From: Ophioceras dolichostomum
Taxonomy: Eukaryota; Ascomycota; Sordariomycetes; Magnaporthales; Ophioceraceae
Direction of reading: 5' to 3'
DNA length: 64,000 nt
NCBI GenBank assembly: GCA_003049485.1
Contig: PYST01000175.1
Location: 20,318 to 84,317, forward strand
The notes under the pieces: model-generated
The model's input: the letters and a program-made list of their open reading frames with translations, nothing else
What the model was told of the DNA's origin: nothing
Databases searched by the model: none
Translations under genes and position numbers: made by a program
Shown here: positions 23,027-34,710 of the stretch, piece after piece
Layout: each line of letters starts with the position of its first letter
Numbering within the stretch: the stretch's first letter is position 1

Positions 23027-24855
23027 TCACGAAATAGAATCAGGAGACTCGTAGCTGTTGTCCTCATCGTCCGCATCAGCGGGATCCTCGAACTCGTCCG
23101 CATCAGCGGGATCCTCGAACTCATAAGGCTCAGGCTCGTCTGAGGAGTTTTCGTCCGCGTCGTGGTCGTGGGCCTGCGTCCTGACCCAGGCCGCCACTTC
23201 CATCCGCTTCGACATGGAGTCTAAACGCTGAACCGTCGACTGGCAGCTGAGAAGGATGAGGCTGTACTTTCTGGCAAAGGCACGGAGCGTCTCGGTCGGG
23301 ATGTCTACCGAACGCTGGAGCCGGCCGGCGTAGTCCCGGTTGTCCAGACGGGCGAAGTCCTCTAGCCGGAGCGCCAGGGCTTGGTACTTTAGCGCGGGCA
23401 GCTGGCCGTTGCTGCGCTGGAGGTGCTGTTCCAAGGGGTGGGGAAGAGGACTCTCCATTAGCCGTGAGCTCCGGTAGGTACTCAGCTGCTCGAGGTAGGT
23501 ACCTAGGTAGGTGCCATGCTGGTTACAGGGGCAAGACGTTTAAGCGGACAGCTCGTAGACGTACCTCATCGAAGATTATCTTCAGACGTTGGTTGTTGAG
23601 GTGGGGTGCAGGCTCTCGACCGAAGACGGTGAGACGCATGTTTCCACAGACCGGGATGTAGCCTAGGTCACCAAAGTCGGTATTGGGCACCCAGTCTGTC
23701 TTGAGGACGATGACAGTACTGACGTCGCCCTCGAGGATGTACTCATCGACGTGGTGGAGGGCTTCCGTCCAGTTCTGCCAGGTGGCCAAGAGGAACACGA
23801 CGCCGGGCTTGTATGGCCTGGGGCGTCTGCGATGCGTCCATCCGGCAGCTTCTTCTTCTCGCAGTCGATGAAGGCCAGGTCTGGCATCTTTCTGGAGCCG
23901 TCTGGGAGGCATACGACCGCGCTCGTGACGCCTATGAGCTTCGTCAGGAACAGGCCGCCCTTCTCGGCCTTGCGGTACTCGTCTCCCGCGGTCGGGCCTT
24001 CGCCCATGAGCTCCTTGCTCCGCGCCACGATCGCAGGCCAGAGGACCTCATGGGCGAAGGCCTCGACGAGGGTCGTGCGGAACGGGCTGAGGACCTTGTA
24101 GCTCAGGACCTCTGTCTTAGCGCAGTAGTCGTGCCTGTTATAAATAAAATTCGATGGCGAAAAAAGCCGCGAGGGTGCCTTCAGTCAGTTTATACTGTCT
24201 CGGTACGCCGTTTCCGCCGGCAGGAAACCCGGAAGTAAAAGGCCAGCCTCCCTCTCACGAAAAATACCATGTATAGCAATAAAAAAAATTTGAAGAAATA
24301 GATAAAAGAGAGAGAGAATTCAAATCTGTAGGAGCGAATTTCGGACCATCTTTGAAAAATTTTGCAAAACCTGGGGGGGATATTTTGACAATGTTTTCGG
24401 CCATGGAGTGCAGATTGGCTCAGGGCCGATATAAAAAGAAGTTATAGAAAAAGCAGACCTTGGGAGGCAATCGGGCAAACCGGGCAGAAAATATCAAAAG
24501 CGGCCACTGAAAAAAAAAGAAAGCCATGAAAAGAGGGCACTTACGCCACGCCGTCGGCAACGTCGTTGTCGTACTCGGCCTTGGGCACGGGGTACTCGAC
24601 CGATTCTTCGCGTAAGGTGCAGTCTCTCTCAGCCAGCGCCGGATGCGGCGGCCAGGCGACGGTGGATGCTCCATCGCCGGAGCCTTGGGAGATGTACGAG
24701 GGCCTCGACCGCCCGCCCTGTGCCTGTCCGAGCCCTGTATTGTCCATTTCTGGTGTCACAGGGGTGGGAGGCTCAAGTTGCGTTTTTCTTGTAATCTGGT
24801 GGGAGCCTAGCTCTGTGTAATGCCGTCCGCCAGAAGAGGTCCGTGGACATGACAA
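23027..24855 (-). CDS. Hypothetical protein, apparent frameshift in exon 2
   Basis: Predicted exons are 24855-24545, 24134-23565 and 23485-23027, with introns of 410 nt (GTAAGT to ACAG) and 79 nt (GTACGT to GCAG). Joining them in phase requires one extra base in exon 2. The reading frame changes near 23835-23850, between CEKKKLPDG and RPRPYKPGVVFL, and no splice pair repairs it. The core (SRKMPDLAFID, then PGVVFLLATWQNW and STVIVLKTDW) recalls fungal proteins with a degenerate PD-(D/E)XK nuclease-like fold. The expected acidic residue before the ExK position is not seen, so this is a weak analogy, not an assignment. The C-terminus is acidic (DDEDN) and contains an exact 27-nt tandem duplication. 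It may be a gene in decay, a sequencing error or a mis-modelled intron. Function is unknown. Confidence 0.55.
23067..23120 (-). repeat. Exact tandem duplication of a 27-bp unit
   Basis: Two adjacent identical 27-nt copies (23067-23093 and 23094-23120) encode a repeated nine-residue acidic unit, EFEDPADAD. Perfect identity points to a recent duplication. Confidence 0.92.
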
Positions 24856-27461
24856 GAGGAAAAAACACGAAGAGGTTGGCTGAGTGAAAATGATCAGATC
24901 AAGGAAGGACAGAAAACAAAGCCAGACCGAAAGTGACCAAGGACGATCACAAGAAGGTAGGCTGGAACCGGGAGAATTCGTTTGTAGATCGCAGGATCGA
25001 ACTCTGAGTTGGTGCGGTGTTGAGGTGTTTGTCGAGAGAATTTTTGGAGGGTGCTGCAGACGAAAAATAAGAAGCAGGGTGCTGCAGATTAAGAAGCAGG
25101 GGCACTGCTGTCCTCCTTCGTTGGGAAGGAGTGATGGGGGCGTCGTTGCCTTGTCGAGCGCTGAATAGCATCAACAATGCAGCCGGGAACTCTGGCACCC
25201 CTCCCTCCTTAGATTTCTCATGGCGGACCTACTTGTGAGTCCACTAACTGCACTAGATTCATAAACTCTTAGGCCTCACTTGCGTTCTGTTGGCTAACTG
25301 TACCTACCTAGGTATGTTGTTCTGCCGTGAACCCCTGGTGATAGACCGTCCTTCCTCGAAGGCTGCGGAAGACGTCCGCGAACATGGCCGCCGTGTATTT
25401 GCCCTAGGTAAGCCCGCTCTCCCGCCGGTCGGCTTCGCGGATCAGTTCTGATATACAGTCCTCGCAGCTGCCTTTGGTAGTGCCCACCCCTTAAACAACG
25501 AAAAGACTCCCGGCCTTTCGAAGCCAGCACTCCGAGCAGCCCCTGCGCGGTCTACCACTCTACCCGTAGCTATGTCACAGCCCGTCGCAACATAATTCGC
25601 CGATCCCAGTGACCCATACCTGTCTTTCGATATGGAGTCACGGCCATTGTCATGTCTGAGCTGCGTGGGAGGCCAGACAGCTCAGGAGCGTGATAACACA
25701 TCAGATGAAAGGACCAGCGCCACCGAAGTTTTGATACCAGGGGACAAGCCTGTCTCTGTCGCCGAGGCACTTCTCGGTGAAGTTCACGTGCTGCTGGTTA
25801 GTCAGGCGACGAAGCTGGGCGTGAGAGCGAGCCTTTGCATGTTGGATCTGTCGTTCTACCAAGCTGGGGAGCCTATCTGAGCCGCCATAACTTCCTATGA
25901 AAGGTCTGAGGAGCGGGCCAGGCCGAGCAAGGTGGATGGGATGGGAGAAGCCAGGCACTGACATCAGACCGAGTTAGCGTTGCTACACGAGCCCGTGGGC
26001 TCGGTGTCCAAATCATCTCTCCCTCCTCGGGTACCAACGGGCATGGTGTCTAGGTGTTTGTTCCTGCACGAAAGGTGTTGCCGTCAGCATAAAAAAAACG
26101 GCATATGAATCACCACAGAGCCTCACCAACTTGACGGATTAGGCTTGCTCTGTGGGAAACGAGCCATGGATTTCCGTTTTTTGACAGCCTCGTGGCGCTA
26201 AAATGGGAGTCGCACCCGAGGAAAACGGAGGAATGGAAGAATCGCGCAGATTGACATGTGCAGTCTAGAGAAGAGCAGAGGTTGAGCAAGGGTGAGAGAA
26301 CACAACGGCAGCCGGATAGCAATTCCGTTCCCTGCAGTCATGCTAGGCAAGCAGCTTAAATACCCTTCGGTTCCGTCTTGTTCCGGCTTGCAACCGTCTT
26401 TGAGCGAGGCGAACCGCCAAGGACATACCGATTTGAAGCAGTGTGAGAACAGGATAGGGGGACAAGGGGAGGAAGGGATCACAAGCAGAGCACCCGGCCA
26501 CACTGCAGAAGAGTGTTGTCATTGTGACGCCCCAGCCGTGCGGATCAACAGGGAAGTGTGACTCCATGCCCTTTAAACGGTGTCCTGTCTCCCCCTCTCA
26601 CCGAGCGCCCACCGCGTCCATCAGCAAGTGTATTACTCACCCCATTGCCGTCGTGACTCGCGAGAAACAGCCCAGAGTCGGCTGAGGCAAGGGTTGACCG
26701 CAGCTTTTGCTGTTCCCTAGAGCATCACACGTATCTAGGTAGTGCATCAGTCCTTCTGCTCCTCCAACCTTGACTGGGATAAAGTCGTGGAATGTGATGC
26801 CCAGGTAGCAATTTCTTGCGTTCCCCTGGGCACTCAGGGCGGAAGGCTATTCTCGAGCTTCATCATATCTTCGAGTGTTTTCATGGAGAAGTGGGCAAAA
26901 GGAATGGCTGGAAAACGAAACGGAGGAGGAGCGAAGGACCGTGACGCACCTGAACAGGTCACCCGAGTCCCTGAAAATGGAGGTCGCCGCGAAGTACGCC
27001 TCGTCTTGTCGAGAGAGAGCAGAACGAGGTGTGAGTTGTCGTCGGACACAGCCATGCGCCGCCCAACCTGTCGTGCGCAATGTACGTGAATGGGAAGAGG
27101 ATGCGACATAGAAATCGGGCGGAAGGGATGAACTGGCAGGGATAAACAAGCAAACACCTAAATGGTAGCGCTCGAGCATGCGGCTCAAGCGGTGTTACAA
27201 ACTTGTACGCGCCTGACCCCGGATAGTCCTTCTACCTTCGGGCGGCTCTAGGCATGGCTCGACGGCCTAAATATTTAAACGCGCCATCCCTCCTTCGACT
27301 TGGCCAGCTAACTTAGTCAATTTCTCGAGAATATTACTCAAACAACAGCCTCTTACCCCCTGTACTTAACTAGTGCCTCCCTACCTAGCGAAAAGAACCC
27401 AAAGAACCGCCCAACCGAAACATAAACACAGCGTCTACCGCCTTGATACGCCTGCCTTCTA
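24856..27461. other. 2.6-kb intergenic region, no gene supported
   Basis: Short frames on both strands include a minus-strand stretch at 25701-25964 and a plus-strand stretch at 25632-25880 that overlap antisense. Neither shows motifs or matching splice sites. The right end is the promoter region of the gene starting at 27462. Confidence 0.45.
27269..27280 (+). promoter_or_regulatory. TATA-like element
   Basis: An AAATATTTAAAC stretch lies about 183 bp upstream of the ATG at 27462, in otherwise GC-rich flanking sequence. Position and composition fit a TATA-type core promoter. Confidence 0.4.
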
Positions 27462-28831
27462 ATGTCGGAAACAAGCTACAGATCCCACTCGGGCTACTAC
27501 CCCTCTCGAACTTCGGTGCGCGAGCAACGTGGCTCCGGAGACACAGGCCGCCACACTAGTCATACCTTCCACACCGGCCACCACGACCATCACACCGGTC
27601 ACGGGGCTCGTCCGGCCGGGCAACCTGGCCCAGGCGCACGGAGGCACCGTCATCCACGCCCCAAACACGACCCACTTGGTAGCCTTGCGCATAACGTTGG
27701 AAGGGTTGTCAGGAAGATACTCGGTCTCGCGCTTCTGGGGGGCGACGGAGCAAGTAGGACAGGAGGGGAGAAGGACACTGTCCACTCTTCCAGGGACTCG
27801 AACCCCTCATATTACAGAGAGTCGAGACCCACCGAGGTCAGTTTGCCTATTAACTAAGAGGCGTGGTTCATACGCGCTAGCACCTAGCCCATTGTCCTTC
27901 CCTAGTTTGAACCTTTAAATGAAGGCACACTAACGCACCGCCCAAGATCTAGCAGCCCTATACGCCTACTACTGGCCATGCGTACCCCCATGAGCACCAA
28001 CAGTACGAAAGTCCGAGAAAAGCAGACATGCAGGAGCACCAGAAGTATCATAATCCTTACCACCACTACCATGGCAGGAGAGGGTTATGGAGAGCAGACG
28101 AGGACTGCGAGATGGAGCTAGAGCGTCGCAGGCGGGAGCTGGTTCGACAGGAGATGGAAAGGGCGCGGGAGAGAGAACGGGATGAGGATGAGGAGAGAGA
28201 AGCGCGACGAAAACGTCGCCATGACGAGGCACACGAGCGCAGGCGAGACCTCAGCCGGTTTGAAGCGTCTGGTTATGAACGCCGGCGCCGTCACCGAGAG
28301 CCGAGATCGACGACGCCACATCCTGATGATCACGAAACGCACGGGCGACGAGGGAGAACGAACTCGGCGGACAGCGACGACCGGGGAAGTCGGCCGAGAA
28401 GGACAGGACGGAGCCGGGACGTGGACCGAGATCTGGACAGCGCCGGTGAAGGGGAAGATCAAAATCTCCGAAGACATACCTCACATGACTCCCACACTCG
28501 ACAAACGTATGGTCATCAGGACAGCAGAGACGCTCGGTCCGGGCAGACCTACCGCGGCCGCAGCTGGCGAGATCAGCCAGAGAAGATACACGCTAGGGAT
28601 GAGGTCACCGACGAGCCTCCTCGTCGAACTGTTGATGGGCAACAAGAAAAGGAGCAGGGGCGGGACGGCCAGTTCCCAGCCACAAGTAGCATGGACCAGA
28701 ACCGGGGCACTGGCGGCAGGTGGGAAGAGAGACATGCTCCGGCCTTTAAGCATGTTCGGTTCAACCTTGCCAAGGACAGCGAGCTTCTTGCAAGGGGTAA
28801 CGATAAGCGGGTGGCAAAAGTATTATCATAG
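27462..28831 (+). CDS. His-rich / Arg-Glu-rich low-complexity protein (417 aa), unknown
   Basis: Exon 1 is 27462-27836 and exon 2 is 27953-28831. The 116-nt intron has a GTCAGT donor, a CACTAAC branch site about 20 nt before the acceptor, and a tandem TAG-CAG acceptor that could add or drop one Gln. The N-terminal third is rich in His, Ser and Gly (HTGHHDHHTGHG). The middle is a highly charged block of Arg and Glu (RARERERDEDEEREARRKRR) likely to form a single charged helix. The remainder is Arg/Asp/Ser-rich, ending AFKHVRFNLAKDSELL. No signal peptide, membrane segment or known domain is seen. Composition resembles RNA-binding or nuclear-speckle-type disordered proteins, but that is inference. 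It sits alone, upstream of VMS1 in the same orientation. Confidence 0.62.
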
Positions 28832-29631
28832 GTAGGATAGAAGTCTCACTGTTTCGGCGTTCCTAGAGGTGTTCAGGAAATGATGAGAATAACAATTTCA
28901 ATACGTCCAAACGATGCTTGGGTCGAATAAGGAAGGTAGAGCATGAGTGAAGTTTTTGATTTGACGGAATTCCGAGAAGGAAAGAGGAGAAAAACGTAAG
29001 CGTCAAGGAGGACAAGCTGAGAGAGCTACATGGGATCAACGCTTGTCTCCGGGCTCAACTCAGAATTGTCGTGTATAAGTGCGTGCACATCTCATGGACG
29101 GACAGGTTACTAGTACGGGTCGTTAAGGATTCCTCTTGAGAACTTTCCCATAAATCAAACCTGACTTAAGATCATAGATGCAGTCTTTCGGGAAATAAAA
29201 TGAGAAGAACAAGGGCAGAGGGGTACATGTATGAAGCACCTGTAGAGATGCAGAGTCATGACGGGATTTGGTGGCAGTGTAAGTGAGATGTCGGCGAATC
29301 GCGGCCGGCTGAGTCACGCCGTCTGTAGCTGGGTGGCTGGCCTTGGCTGACGATAACGAGGCTTATCGATAAAGCTTCCATTCTCCGAGACAGGGCAATC
29401 ATCAATCATTAGAGTCACCCCGCCACCACCCACAATGAGTTGTCAAAGTGATTACTGGTCGCGATATTCACCCTTTTCAAATAGGACCCCCGTTGTTCCA
29501 ACTTCACCACAGCTCAGACCCCTCATAGGGAGAATATTACCTCGAAGAGGAGACTTATACGTCGAAGACACCTAAATCCCACTGCCCTAGTACCTTCCAA
29601 GCTCGAGCTCTTATAGCTCCGAGAAGACATC
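28832..29631. other. Intergenic region upstream of VMS1
   Basis: No ORF with coding character is present. It holds the 3' flank of the 417-aa gene and the promoter of VMS1. No discrete motif could be assigned. Confidence 0.5.
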
Positions 29632-31740
29632 GTGATGGCGGCGAGCAGTCAGCAAAACCAACCAGCGAGCAGCGATCTGCTCCGGCGCCCTTTATATCTC
29701 TACGACTTACCACCCGATGTTCTTGCGAGCCTCACGCTGAAGCTCGACACCGACGTCTCTACTTCACTCTCACTCGAGCGAGATGAGCAGCAATCGCAAA
29801 AGGAACCAACAGAAGCCGAAGACGGAGTCTCATCGCCGCGAGAAGAGAGGCCAGAACGGGCCCTGTCACCGGCACCAAAATTCGTGGTGGGCTCACAGGC
29901 TTGCTCCATGTGCGGTCTGTCTTTCAGCACTGTCGAGGAGCAGAGGAGTCACCTCAAGTCGGACTGGCACCACTACAACCTGAAGCAGAAGCTTCGGGGA
30001 CAAAAGCCCGTCCCTGAGAACGAGTTCGAGCGGCTACTAGGGGACCTAGACGAGAGCCTGTCTGGCTCAGACTCGTCTGACTCCGAAGACGAAAGCACCG
30101 GCTCAGGGGCCGAGTCTTCGAAGACCGAGTCGACACTGGTGGCGTTATTGAAGAAGCAAGCCATATTAGCGGATAAAACAAGCGCTTCATCAAAGAAGGG
30201 TGATGGCGATGACGACGACGACGGCGGCGGCGGCAGGGGTAAGAGGAAACGTCAGCGGGGAACTGGATCACAACCCATGATCTGGTTTGCGTCGACGCTC
30301 TTGCCGGAAAACACGTTCTTCGGCATGTACAAGGCAGTATTCACCCCTGAGGAGCTGTCGACGCCAGAGGAGACCGAAAAGGCCGTGAAGGGCCGTCAGC
30401 TTGCGCCTATAGCGATGCCCAAGCCCGGAGCCGGTAACGAGTACAAGGGTCCGCATGTCTTCCTCTGCATGATGGGCGGTGGGCACTACGCGGCCATGGT
30501 GGTGGCTCTGGCCCCGCGGAAATCGTCCAAACACAGCAGCACAATGCCCATGAATCGAGAGGCAACAGTGCTCGCGCACAAGACCTTCCATCGGTACACG
30601 ACGCGCCGCAAGCAAGGTGGGTCCCAGTCCGCGAACGATAACGCCAAGGGGAACGCCCACTCGGCCGGCTCTTCGCTTCGCCGGTACAACGAGCAGGCGC
30701 TCGTCGAGGACGTCCGGGCCCTCCTCGCCGGCTGGAAGGGCCTCCTCGACACGGCGGACCTGCTCTTCATCCGCGCCAACGGGACGACGAACAAGAGGAC
30801 GCTGTTCGGGCCCTACGAAGGGCAGGTCCTCCGCTCGGACGACAGCCGCATTCGCGGGTTCCCGTTCACGACGCGGCGCGCCACACAGAACGAGCTGATG
30901 CGGGCGTTCATCAAGCTCACCCGCCTCGAGGTGCGCGAGATCGTGCCTGTGACGGACAAGCCAGAGGAATTGTCGTCTGCGAAAACGAGCGCGAGCACGA
31001 CCGCCGGCAACGTTCCACCGTCTCCATCAGTACCACTGAAGCTGACAGAGGAGGAAGAGACGGCGCAGCTGCACACGTCACAGATGCAAGCCCTCGTCCG
31101 CCGCTCCAAGCTGCCCGCCCTGCTGTCCTACATGAAGATCAACAACCTTGTTCCGGACTTCCGGCTGCTCCTCCCACCACCGCAGCACCACGAAGTGAAC
31201 CACCATGCCCCCACAGTACTACACCTAGCCGCGTCCCTAAACTCCGCTCCCCTCGTGTCCGGCCTCCTTGTCCGGGGCGGCGCGGACCCAACGATCCGCA
31301 ACGGCGAAGGCAAGACCCCCTTCGAGCTCGCCGGCGACCGAGCCACGCGGGACGCCTTCCGCGTCGCGCGTGCCGAGCTCGGGGAGGACAAGTGGGCATG
31401 GGGCGACGACGGTGATAACGCCGGCGCCGGCGCCCGGGTGCCTTCGCCTCTGTCGAGAGAGGAGGCGGACCAGCGAGACAAGCTGGAGAAGAAAAGAGAA
31501 GCGGAGCGGAAGAAGGCCGAGGAGGAGAAGCTGCGGCAGAACGACGCGCCGCCGACAAGGGGAGGCGGAGCTGCTGCTAGCAGCAGGAAAGGCCTGATCG
31601 ACAGCACGCCGGCCAAGTCTGCGCAGGAGAAGCGAGAGGACGACGTGCGAGGCCTGACGCCCGAGCAGAAGATGCGGCTCGAGAGGGAGCGGAGGGCTAG
31701 GGCGGCGGAGGAGAGGATTAGGCGGATGCAGCAACAGTAG
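29632..31740 (+). CDS. vms1: VMS1/ANKZF1 peptidyl-tRNA hydrolase of ribosome quality control (702 aa)
   Basis: This intronless gene has the full Vms1 layout. A C2H2-type zinc finger lies at about residues 91-113 (CSMCGLSFS, ending in the HLKSDWHHYN helix). A VLRF1 (eRF1-like) domain follows, with MMGGGHYAAM, KTFHRYTTRRKQGGSQS and the conserved SSLRRYNE. Two ankyrin-like repeats are at about 526-570 (TVLHLAASL, GGADPTIRNGEGKTPFELA), and a basic/charged helical C-terminus resembles the VCP-interacting region. Vms1 acts at mitochondria and on stalled 60S subunits, releasing nascent chains from peptidyl-tRNA and opposing CAT-tailing. The catalytic Gln of the GGSQ loop is present (Q332), so activity is expected. 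Length is close to yeast Vms1 (632 aa) and human ANKZF1 (726 aa). A second ATG directly follows the first (MM), so the start could be either. Confidence 0.95.
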   Translation: MMAASSQQNQPASSDLLRRPLYLYDLPPDVLASLTLKLDTDVSTSLSLERDEQQSQKEPTEAEDGVSSPREERPERALSPAPKFVVGSQACSMCGLSFSTVEEQRSHLKSDWHHYNLKQKLRGQKPVPENEFERLLGDLDESLSGSDSSDSEDESTGSGAESSKTESTLVALLKKQAILADKTSASSKKGDGDDDDDGGGGRGKRKRQRGTGSQPMIWFASTLLPENTFFGMYKAVFTPEELSTPEETEKAVKGRQLAPIAMPKPGAGNEYKGPHVFLCMMGGGHYAAMVVALAPRKSSKHSSTMPMNREATVLAHKTFHRYTTRRKQGGSQSANDNAKGNAHSAGSSLRRYNEQALVEDVRALLAGWKGLLDTADLLFIRANGTTNKRTLFGPYEGQVLRSDDSRIRGFPFTTRRATQNELMRAFIKLTRLEVREIVPVTDKPEELSSAKTSASTTAGNVPPSPSVPLKLTEEEETAQLHTSQMQALVRRSKLPALLSYMKINNLVPDFRLLLPPPQHHEVNHHAPTVLHLAASLNSAPLVSGLLVRGGADPTIRNGEGKTPFELAGDRATRDAFRVARAELGEDKWAWGDDGDNAGAGARVPSPLSREEADQRDKLEKKREAERKKAEEEKLRQNDAPPTRGGGAAASSRKGLIDSTPAKSAQEKREDDVRGLTPEQKMRLERERRARAAEERIRRMQQQ

Positions 31741-34297
31741 CAGTGAGAGGGAAGAAGAACAGGCAGGCCTGGTTCACTGTGATTTCTTGTGGGAAGTGAG
31801 GAGGCGGAGAGAGACGATCATGAGTTGCTCGTTACTGCCTAATACCATAGACGCATCCCATTCAATCCATACACACCTGTGCCGCCGTCTTGCGTTACAA
31901 CGTTGTTCCGATCTCTTGTCCGCCGGCGCAGCAAGCGGTCTTTCTGCCTCCCATCCTGGTATGATGGATTGATTAGACGGGTCAGAAACAGTCCTGCCAT
32001 ACTTGGGTATGTCTTAGAGGGTGGTAAGGGAACCTACCATTCAGGTACTTACCTATTACCTACCTACCTACCTAGCACATGAAACGAAACGAAGAATCGA
32101 AGGCCCGTCTATCGAGACCTAATGCCCTTGCCTACGAGTGTCCAACTACCTTTCCCTGTTTCGAACCTCTTCTCTTCGCTAGCCGCACCGCAAACGAGGC
32201 CATTCTACACACGACCATCCATCCAAGTTCCCTCTCGTCACTCGCTCTAGGTAACACCAAAAAGAGGCGGACACAGATGCGAGGGAGGCACATACACATA
32301 CACAGACACATACCGCAGGCATCGCTTCTTCTAATACAACCCTACAAGGTTTACTTGTCCCGTCATCATCGTCCGACTGTGTCAGATAAGGCCACGTGGG
32401 CCTCCGCCGACACGGCCGCTGCCGGCCCAGGCACAAGGGCAGGCAGACACACACAGAGAGATAGAAAGAGGTGGGCGATGACAAAGGGTAGAGTACACAG
32501 GCCGGCTTAGACGTCCGGGCCTCGGGTCCCGGGCTGGCTAGCTGGGACCGACTATGGGCATCCGAGGTTTCGTCCCAACTCGTAAGTTCCTCGGCCGACC
32601 GACCATCCGCCCGCTTTGCCCGCCTCCGCCGCAGGCACGACAAACAAAACACACACACCCTATGGCCATAGATCTAGCGGCCGATGGGTGGTGGTGGCCC
32701 CACGAAAAAGGGGCGGGATCGAGGCGGGCGGCGGAGCTTACCTAGCTGATGCGGCGGAAGCGGCGCGGGGAGGTTGGCGGCGAGTGCTGAATGGCTAGAT
32801 AGATGGTACGTACCGTACCACAGGGCATGGCGGCGGCGAATCGGCCTGGGCCGGTAAGGTGGGTGGGTCGAGGCCGGGCGGGCGGCCGGCGGCCGGCCGT
32901 GGAGGCTCGGGCTCATCTACTCAACCAGGGGTAAGGAGGGAAGGAGGTACTCTGCGACGATGACGGGATGAGATCATCGAAAAGAAGATAACGGAGATTC
33001 ACTGGTTGAAAATGCTGCCTAGTACAAGCAAGCAAATCTCGTAGGGGCCATCACGATCGCGGCCACAGTACCTGAGCAGTCAGACCCGTGCCCCCCTTTG
33101 CTTCCATCATGGGCAGTTCATGAGTGAGCTGTACTCTTACGGAATAGATCGACGAATGTTCCATGCAGCAGCCCGTATAGCACACAGCATATCCACACGA
33201 TGTTCTTCTCTGCGCCTCGTCTCTCCATCCAAGGAGTGGTGGCACCATCCCAATCAACTTCAGCTTGCCCCTCACCATCGCCAGCACCACACCCACACCA
33301 TCGTCGCCGGACCCTTCTTAAAAATCCGATCGGAATAAATCGAAAGAGAGTGCATGAATAAGTTCTGGTTGTCTCCCCTGGTTTGTTCTCAAAAGAAAGA
33401 GCCGCCTTGCTTCAGAAGCTCGTATTGCGAAACATGGAACACCCCCTTAGTCACAGGGATATGTTGAACAGTTCGACTCAACCGCACTTACAGGGGTAAT
33501 ATGGTGCTGCAGTTCAGCGGTGTTTCGATTTGAGTGCGTGCATTTCAGGGCACTCTGACTAGAGCTAGCAGTGCCACACTGGACAGGTCCGGGTCACTGG
33601 TACCCCACCCATGCCGATGACGAATCGGAATTCGGAGTCGAGAACACGACCCCTTTTCTTACCCGGTTTTGTTGTTTCCAACAGAACTTTTTGAGAAGAA
33701 AAGAAATTTTTTTTGAAAGGAAAAAAAAATGAGGGGAAAGGACGGGATGGAAACAACGTTTGTCATGCATATCAGACGAAAATCTTAACGTGCTGGAAAG
33801 AGTAAAAATTGGAGAAAAACGAAACCTGGAAGTCGGGCTGTGTGCGTCTTGGTGATCATCATCGATCCAAGCACGAGGACGTGGTTCTTCTGCAACTTGT
33901 GTCACTGAGGCGAAGCCTCCTCCTCAACTTGCCCTGGCCCCCATATTCAGGGAGGCCCTCCCTGGTATAGAACTCCCACACCGGCAGTTCATTCATGCTA
34001 TACCATGCCTTCCAACCCTCTCTCCTCCTCCGACTTCTGACTTCGCCAGCATGACGCAGCAGCTGAAATTGCCCGAACTCCCTCCATCGGGCTGCATTCC
34101 CCCCCAACCTACCAAGGTCCTGGATAGGTAGGTAGGTAGGTAGATCGCGGGGCGGATGTGGGTGACGATCTCAGGGGCCGCCACCCTCCGTCCTTGACTC
34201 GGGCGTCGGTGGGTCGGTCGGTCAAATACCGTCCGAACCAAGACATGACTGACTGACAACTTCGGACAAGGTCCGGCCATCGCCAGACTTGTGGTTT

Positions 34298-34325
<28 letters not shown>
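34298..34325. repeat. (GA)n microsatellite
   Basis: About fourteen uninterrupted GA dinucleotides. Confidence 0.9.
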
Positions 34326-34329
<4 letters not shown>

Positions 34330-34691
34330 GACCTATGCCATGACAGGTCGGAAATAGCAACTCGGGAAATTTGAAGGAGCAATACAGATGAGGTGGTTTA
34401 TCGTTGACGTGTACATACTCCCTTAGTACCTTCGCTCGTGTACGAGTATAGTAGCACACGAAAGCAATCTCTGGGATGATCTGATAGGTGTTGGTGAGAG
34501 TCAGGAATAGCAAGGCACGCAAAGGTCCCGCATGCATGCATGCCTGCCTTGCCTTGGCAGCGTGCTCTTACGTGCAGTGAGTTTCGGCTCGCTCACGTTT
34601 TTTTTGCAGCGTGGTAAAGTGCTGACGGCGGCAGTCAGTCGTGGTCGAGGTCGGCCGCTGGCCGTCCATGTGCGTGCCGTAGGAAGGGATG

Positions 34692-34710
34692 GGATGGATG
34701 GATGGATGGA
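34692..34710. repeat. (GGAT)n microsatellite
   Basis: Four to five tandem GGAT units. Confidence 0.8.

Noticed and set aside
25632..25964. Overlapping plus- and minus-strand frames with protein-like stretches
   Set aside because: They are antisense to each other, and neither has a start, splice sites or a recognised motif.
27789..27803. tRNA T-loop-like word (GGTTCGAGTCCC on the minus strand)
   Set aside because: No matching acceptor stem, D-arm or anticodon arm could be folded, and it lies inside a coding exon.
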